The position numbers and the translations under genes were made by a program. From the NCBI RefSeq assembly GCF_020622265.1, contig NZ_JACNMQ010000008.1, positions 1 through 64,000 on the forward strand: DNA of 64,000 nucleotides. Direction: 5' to 3'. Each line of letters begins with the position of its first letter. The stretch's first letter is position 1. Below, in pieces: positions 60,288-64,000 of this stretch. The notes below the pieces were generated by a model. It did not search any database. It worked only from the letters and a program-made list of their open reading frames with translations, and was not told the origin of the DNA. The stretch is from Halomonas sp. M20. Lineage in GTDB: Bacteria > Pseudomonadota > Gammaproteobacteria > Pseudomonadales > Halomonadaceae.

Positions 60288-61088
60288 TCAAATCACCTTC
60301 TTGCGCAACCAGGCCGCCAGCGCTTCACCCGCGATAACGAGCACGATGATCGCCAGTAGAATGGTAGCCACGGTGCGCCAATCCAGCATGTCGATGGCCC
60401 CCTGCAGAATGACCCCGATCCCGCCTGCGCCGACGAGCCCAAGTACCGTGGATTCGCGCAGGTTGATGTCCCAGCGGAGGATGCTCACGGCAAAAAACGT
60501 TGGCACCACCTGGGGTACGATCGCATAGAGAATGACCTTGGCCCGGGAGGCGCCGGTAGCTTCCAGCGCCTCGACCGGACGCCGATCGATCTCCTCGATG
60601 GCCTCGCCGATCAGCTTGCCGAGAAAACCCAGGGAGCGAAACATGATGGCGACGATGCCGGCGAGCACTCCCGGACCAAAGATTGCCACGAACAGCAGCG
60701 CCCAGATCAGGGTATTCACCGAACGGCTGGAGACCAGGATGAAACGGCCAAGCCACAGGGTGGCCCGATTGGGGGTGGTGTTCTGGGCCGAGATGTAGGC
60801 GACGGGCAGGGAGAGAAAGACCGCAAAGAACGTCGCGATGGTGGCAATGTTGAGCGTCTCGATCAGCGCCCAGGTAATGGCGTTGATGGCGGAAACATCC
60901 GGTGGCACCATGCGTTTGAAAAGATCGCCGATCTGAACGGGTGCATCCCACACCCAGGGCCAGATGATGTCGATAGTGGTCAGTGACCATGCGGCGGCGG
61001 CAGCAATGAAGAGCATGCCCGCAAGCCGACCCCAGCGTTGGCGTCGGGTATGGCGCGACCAGGCGCGATCAGCAATCGACTCTTTCAC
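60288..61088 (-). CDS. phnE: Phosphonate-type ABC transporter permease (second)
   Basis: Inner-membrane protein of 266 residues with about six helices. Seen: a polar N terminus (SRHTRRQRWGRL), PLPVAYISAQNTTPN-like sequence, and the EAA loop IDRRPVEALEATGASRAKVILYAIVPQVVP near residue 170, then INLRESTVLGLVGAGGIGVIL near 208, the PhnE signature. 12 bp downstream of the first phnE. Tandem phnE genes are usual in some phosphonate/phosphite importers and may form a heterodimer. 24 bp separate its 3' end from the convergent GT4 gene. Confidence 0.9.
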   Translation of the reverse strand: MKESIADRAWSRHTRRQRWGRLAGMLFIAAAAAWSLTTIDIIWPWVWDAPVQIGDLFKRMVPPDVSAINAITWALIETLNIATIATFFAVFLSLPVAYISAQNTTPNRATLWLGRFILVSSRSVNTLIWALLFVAIFGPGVLAGIVAIMFRSLGFLGKLIGEAIEEIDRRPVEALEATGASRAKVILYAIVPQVVPTFFAVSILRWDINLRESTVLGLVGAGGIGVILQGAIDMLDWRTVATILLAIIVLVIAGEALAAWLRKKVI

Positions 61089-61100
61089 CAGACGCTCCTT

Positions 61101-61913
61101 TTACCAGAGATTTTTCCGAATGCGCCCACTGATCGCTTCGCTGACCAGGATGACGGCGATGATGACCAGGGTGATCGCCAAGGCAAAATCGTAGTCGTAG
61201 CGGCCGAAGGCGTTCATCAGGGTCGAGCCGATGCCCCCAGCGCCGACGATACCGACCACCGCCGAGGCGCGCAGATTGCTATCCAATTGATAGATCGAAA
61301 GGCCAATCTGGCGCGGCATGATTTGTGGCAACACGCCGAATTGAAGCACGGTGAATGAGCCAGTGCCGGTGCTGCGCAGCGCTTCCACCTGGCCCCAGTC
61401 GATTTCCTCGATGCGCTCCGCGAGCATCTTGGCAACGAAGCCGATGGAGTAGATGGTCAAGGTCAGAATACCCGCCACCGGGCCGAATCCTACGGCCTTG
61501 ACGAACAAAATGGCGACGATGACCGGGTGAAAACTACGGGCGATGATGATCAAGATGCGGCCCAGCAGATAGACCGGCAGGGCAGCGATGTTGCGCGCCG
61601 CCATGAAGGCGATGGGCACACTCAGTGCCAGCCCGAGCAGGGTGGCGAGAATGGCGATCTGCAGGCTTTCCAGAAAACCCTTCAGCAGTAGCCCGCCGCG
61701 GTCGAAGTTGGGCGGAAAGGCGCCACCGAAGATGCGCGCTGCGCGCTCCATGCCTTGGCTGATGCGCGCCCAGTCGAAGGGCAGAGTGGCGATTGCCCAG
61801 GCGGCATAGATCACGAAACCGATCAGGAGTCCCCAGCGCAGCCAAGGATTGGCAATGAAGGGCGCCTTGCGCCACTGGCGGGGCGTTGCTGCCGGCGTCG
61901 AGTTGCTGCTCAT
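61101..61913 (-). CDS. phnE: Phosphonate-type ABC transporter permease (first)
   Basis: Inner-membrane protein of 270 residues, about six helices. Seen: LLLKGFLESLQIAILATLLGLALSVPIAFMAARN near residue 71, the EAA loop with IDWGQVEALRSTGTGSFTVLQFGVLPQIMP near 170-200, and SNLRASAVVGIVGAGGIGSTL near 215. The ATG at 61911-61913 overlaps the phnC stop by four bases. Forms the channel with the second PhnE. Confidence 0.92.
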   Translation of the reverse strand: MSSNSTPAATPRQWRKAPFIANPWLRWGLLIGFVIYAAWAIATLPFDWARISQGMERAARIFGGAFPPNFDRGGLLLKGFLESLQIAILATLLGLALSVPIAFMAARNIAALPVYLLGRILIIIARSFHPVIVAILFVKAVGFGPVAGILTLTIYSIGFVAKMLAERIEEIDWGQVEALRSTGTGSFTVLQFGVLPQIMPRQIGLSIYQLDSNLRASAVVGIVGAGGIGSTLMNAFGRYDYDFALAITLVIIAVILVSEAISGRIRKNLW

Positions 61914-62701
61914 GTTGCCACCTTGTCGGTACTCGAGACTGTGGCAGGCGTTTCCTGGTCTTCCGACGTGCCGCTGTACACCGAGTCCATGGCGTCCTGG
62001 TCCAGATCGTCGGGCTTGCCATCGAAGATGATGCGCCCGAAGCGCATGCCGACGATGCGCTGAGTGAACTCCTTGGCTTCGTTGACGTTGTGAATATTGA
62101 TCAGTACGGGCAGGTGCAGCTCACTGGCGAGTCGTTGCAACAACTCCATGATCTGGCGAGATGTGACCGGGTCCAGAGAGGCGGTGGGTTCGTCCGCGAG
62201 CAGGATGTCCGGATCCTGCATCAACGCGCGCACGACGCCGACCCGCTGGCGCTCGCCCCCGGAAAGCTCGTCGGCGCGCTTGTTGGCATAATGCGCAATC
62301 CCCACCCGCTCCATGAGCTGGAAGGCGCGTTCGATATCTTCCGCCGGGTAACGACGCAGGGCGGCACGCCAGTAGGGGATGTACCCCAGGCGGCCGCACT
62401 GCACGTTCTCCATGACCGTCAGCCGATCGACCAGATTGAAGCCCTGAAAGATCATGCCGATACGTCGGCGAGCCTTGCGCAACCCTTCGCCGCGCAGTGT
62501 AGTGAGCTCGAGGTCGTTTAGCGCGATACTGCCCGAGGTTGGTTCGACCAGGCGATTGATACAGCGTAGCAACGTACTCTTGCCGGCCCCCGAGGCGCCG
62601 ATTATCGAAACGACGGATTCTCCCGGCACTTCCAGATCGAGCTCCTTGAGTACGGGCTCGCCATTACCGTAGCGCTTGACCAGGCGGTTGATGCGAAGCA
62701 T
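61910..62701 (-). CDS. phnC: Phosphonate-type ABC transporter ATP-binding protein
   Basis: Protein of 263 residues. Seen: Walker A IIGASGAGKSTLLRCINRL, the Q-loop region (GMIFQGFNLVDRLTVMENV), signature LSGGERQRVGVVRALM, Walker B ILLADEPTASLD and the H-loop near VLINIHNVNEA. Closest in layout to PhnC of phosphonate importers. Followed by phnE with a four-base overlap; preceded by a 225-bp gap from phnD. Confidence 0.92.
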   Translation of the reverse strand: MLRINRLVKRYGNGEPVLKELDLEVPGESVVSIIGASGAGKSTLLRCINRLVEPTSGSIALNDLELTTLRGEGLRKARRRIGMIFQGFNLVDRLTVMENVQCGRLGYIPYWRAALRRYPAEDIERAFQLMERVGIAHYANKRADELSGGERQRVGVVRALMQDPDILLADEPTASLDPVTSRQIMELLQRLASELHLPVLINIHNVNEAKEFTQRIVGMRFGRIIFDGKPDDLDQDAMDSVYSGTSEDQETPATVSSTDKVAT

Positions 62702-62926
62702 GGGGGATCCTTAGCGTTTATTTCCAAACGTCTTGTAATGATGGATCCCGGGGGCAAGGCAAAGCGAGGGTCTTTTGCCATGGCCGGGAAAAGCTCCATG
62801 CAATCCCGGTATTTCCGCCATCCATGGCGGTCAGATAGCAAAAGTAGCGCCCAAGGACGGGTTTACAGCGCCCTCGCAATGCCTTGCTGCCGGAGAAGTC
62901 CGTCTTGCTTATCGGGTTTTGTCCTT
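62702..62926. repeat. Non-coding gap inside the phn operon with inverted repeats, possible dispersed repeat
   Basis: Unusually long gap between phnD and phnC. It holds CCGCCATCCATGGCGG at 62815-62830 (7-bp arms, two-base centre) and several other short GC-rich inversions (such as GGCAAGGCAAAGC ahead of GCCTTGCTGCC at 62875-62892 on the far side). This layout is typical of an intergenic repeat that can fold in RNA; it could also lower phnC-E expression relative to phnD. Whether it recurs elsewhere cannot be seen here. Confidence 0.35.
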
Positions 62927-63949
62927 TTATTCGATATTCTCGCGGGTGTAACTGATCCCGTTCGCTTCCTGAATATCCCGGATGACCTCCCAGTCTTCCT
63001 TGTAGCTGATGGGTACGAATTGTGTGACGCCGGTGAACTCTTCACCCAAGGCCGTCCCTTGCATGTCGAAGCTCATGAAGGCGTCCTTGATCTTCTCGGC
63101 AAGCTCCGGTTCGAGGTTGTGTGCGTAGGTATAGGAAGTGGTCGGGAAGCGCTTGGACTCGAATACGATCTTGACCTCTTCGGGATCATAGAGCCCTCGA
63201 TCCGCCATGCGATCGACCACTTCCGAGGCCACCGGAGCGGCATCGTAGTCTCCGGCCACCACGCCGAGCATCGACTGGTCGTGGGAGCCGGAATAGACCA
63301 CCTCGTAGTCCTCACCGGGCACGATGCCCTGTTTGGGAAACAGCGCGCGTGGCGCCTGATTGCCAGAATTGGAGGTGGGGGAGGTGTGGGCCACGCGCTT
63401 GCCCTTGAGATCCTTTAGTTCGTCGATCCCGCTGTCCTTGCGGGTGTAGACCTGCAGCGTATAGCCGAAGTTGCCGTCCTCGGAGCCCATGATGGCAAAG
63501 GGCACTGCGCCGGCCAGGTTGACTGCGAAGGGCGTCGGGCCGGTGGAGAAACCTGCGATATGGATGCGATTGCTGCGCATGGCTTCGATTTCCGCGGAGT
63601 TGGATTGCACCGCGAAGAAGCGCACGTCCTTGCCGGTCTTTTCGGATAGGTGTTCGATGAACGGCTCCCAGATATCGGCATAGATCGCCGGATCCTCGAC
63701 CGGAGTGTAAGCGAAGATCAGCGTATCCGGATCGAGTAGCTTCGAGGGGTCGCTTGGTGTATCCGCGACAAGATCGTTATTTGCGTCGCAGTACATGGGA
63801 GCCAAGGCGCCTTGGTTGGAGCACTCCTGGGCGGCCATGACACTGGCGGAGGGGACCAGCAACGCGGTAATGGCGGTGCCTAGTATCATCTGTTGAATAC
63901 GCTGGACGTTGACGCGAAGCCGAGCTGGATCAAGTGCTTTTGTCGACAT
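62927..63949 (-). CDS. phnD: Phosphonate-type ABC transporter substrate-binding protein
   Basis: Periplasmic binding protein of 340 residues with an N-terminal signal sequence (IQQMILGTAITALLVPSASVMAA). PhnD-family features: LIFAYTPVEDPAIYADIWEPFIEHLSEKTG, EAMRSNRIHIAGFSTGPTPFAVNLAG, KDLKGKRVAHTSPTSNSGNQAPRAL and YSGSHDQSMLGVVAGDYDAAPVASEVVDRM. These bind phosphonate or phosphite. Start ATG at 63947-63949 with AAGGAG upstream. First gene of phnD-C-E-E; no C-P lyase genes or ptxD are in the window, so the ligand is uncertain. Confidence 0.92.
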   Translation of the reverse strand: MSTKALDPARLRVNVQRIQQMILGTAITALLVPSASVMAAQECSNQGALAPMYCDANNDLVADTPSDPSKLLDPDTLIFAYTPVEDPAIYADIWEPFIEHLSEKTGKDVRFFAVQSNSAEIEAMRSNRIHIAGFSTGPTPFAVNLAGAVPFAIMGSEDGNFGYTLQVYTRKDSGIDELKDLKGKRVAHTSPTSNSGNQAPRALFPKQGIVPGEDYEVVYSGSHDQSMLGVVAGDYDAAPVASEVVDRMADRGLYDPEEVKIVFESKRFPTTSYTYAHNLEPELAEKIKDAFMSFDMQGTALGEEFTGVTQFVPISYKEDWEVIRDIQEANGISYTRENIE

Positions 63950-64000
63950 TGCGAGAGCTCCTTATCCCTTATTGAGATTATTATCGGACCGAGCCAATAC

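Noticed and set aside
62738-63418. Plus-strand frame of 226 codons opposite phnD
   Set aside because: Antisense to phnD and running through the repeat-like gap; no family features.

Overview
The window is from a GC-rich gammaproteobacterium, most likely a moderate halophile of the Halomonadaceae (inference). The reasons are a sucrose-phosphate synthase for a compatible solute, a cysD-cysNC pair, an ECA-type wec gene set outside the Enterobacterales arrangement, and an rbsDACB-R ribose operon. It is a chromosomal region with a large surface-polysaccharide locus on the left and ordinary metabolism and transport genes on the right. Between them lies a strange cluster of uncharacterised protease and Arg-rich proteins. 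I saw no rRNA, tRNA or CRISPR array.

Region 1 (1-33047) is a polysaccharide locus. It opens with cysD (cut by the window edge) and cysNC, which make APS and PAPS. wecB-wecC (UDP-ManNAcA), a UDP-HexNAc 4,6-dehydratase with a Met in place of the usual catalytic Tyr, and a UDP-sulfoquinovose synthase homologue follow. Then come an AT-rich block of glycosyltransferases and two sulfotransferases (9.4 and 13.1 kb), a GT2/TagF-type fusion and an odd membrane protein. PAPS supply, sulfotransferases and a sulfosugar synthase in one locus point to a sulfated and sulfonated polymer. Two internally deleted insertion sequences (IS630-like, IS3-like) bracket an acyltransferase, and the IS3 copy abuts the surviving 3' end of a lost glycosyltransferase gene. 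After these come an initiating sugar-phosphate transferase, rmlB-rmlA, an O-antigen-ligase/polymerase-type protein, a GT4, wecF, a hexapeptide acetyltransferase and wecE. That is the route to TDP-Fuc4NAc and its transfer. A YrbL-type kinase, a WaaG-like GT and a ParB-like-fold protein close the region. No Wzx flippase or Wza/Wzc export gene is seen.

Region 2 (33.1-43.9 kb) is the most unusual. On the minus strand a BTAD/OmpR-type (SARP-like) regulator precedes four small proteins: glycine-zipper plus Arg-rich, CxC/CxxC zinc-ribbon-like, acidic-then-Arg-rich, and coiled-coil. A 1428-residue protein follows that carries an intact subtilisin triad, a middle region with a caspase/CHAT-like His...Cys pattern, a peptidoglycan-binding-like region and a C-terminal HExxH domain. 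A 22-bp-spaced direct repeat with a -10-like box 8 bp away lies between regulator and cluster, as expected of SARP targets. Divergently encoded is a MotA/MotB pair whose MotB has six 17-residue repeats in its linker.

Region 3 (43.9-54.9 kb) holds the ribose ABC operon rbsD-A-C-B with its LacI-type regulator and a palindromic operator, a small membrane protein, an alpha/beta hydrolase, a secreted YtcJ-type amidohydrolase, and a glutaryl-CoA dehydrogenase with a class III CoA-transferase.

Region 4 (54.9-60.3 kb) has three glycosyltransferases around a bifunctional sucrose-phosphate synthase/phosphatase, probably making sucrose or a sucrose-derived osmolyte. Region 5 (60.3-64 kb) is a phosphonate/phosphite-type ABC transporter, phnD-C-E-E, on the minus strand.

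No gene-free stretch exceeds about 310 bases. All functional calls rest on motif reading; no database search was run.
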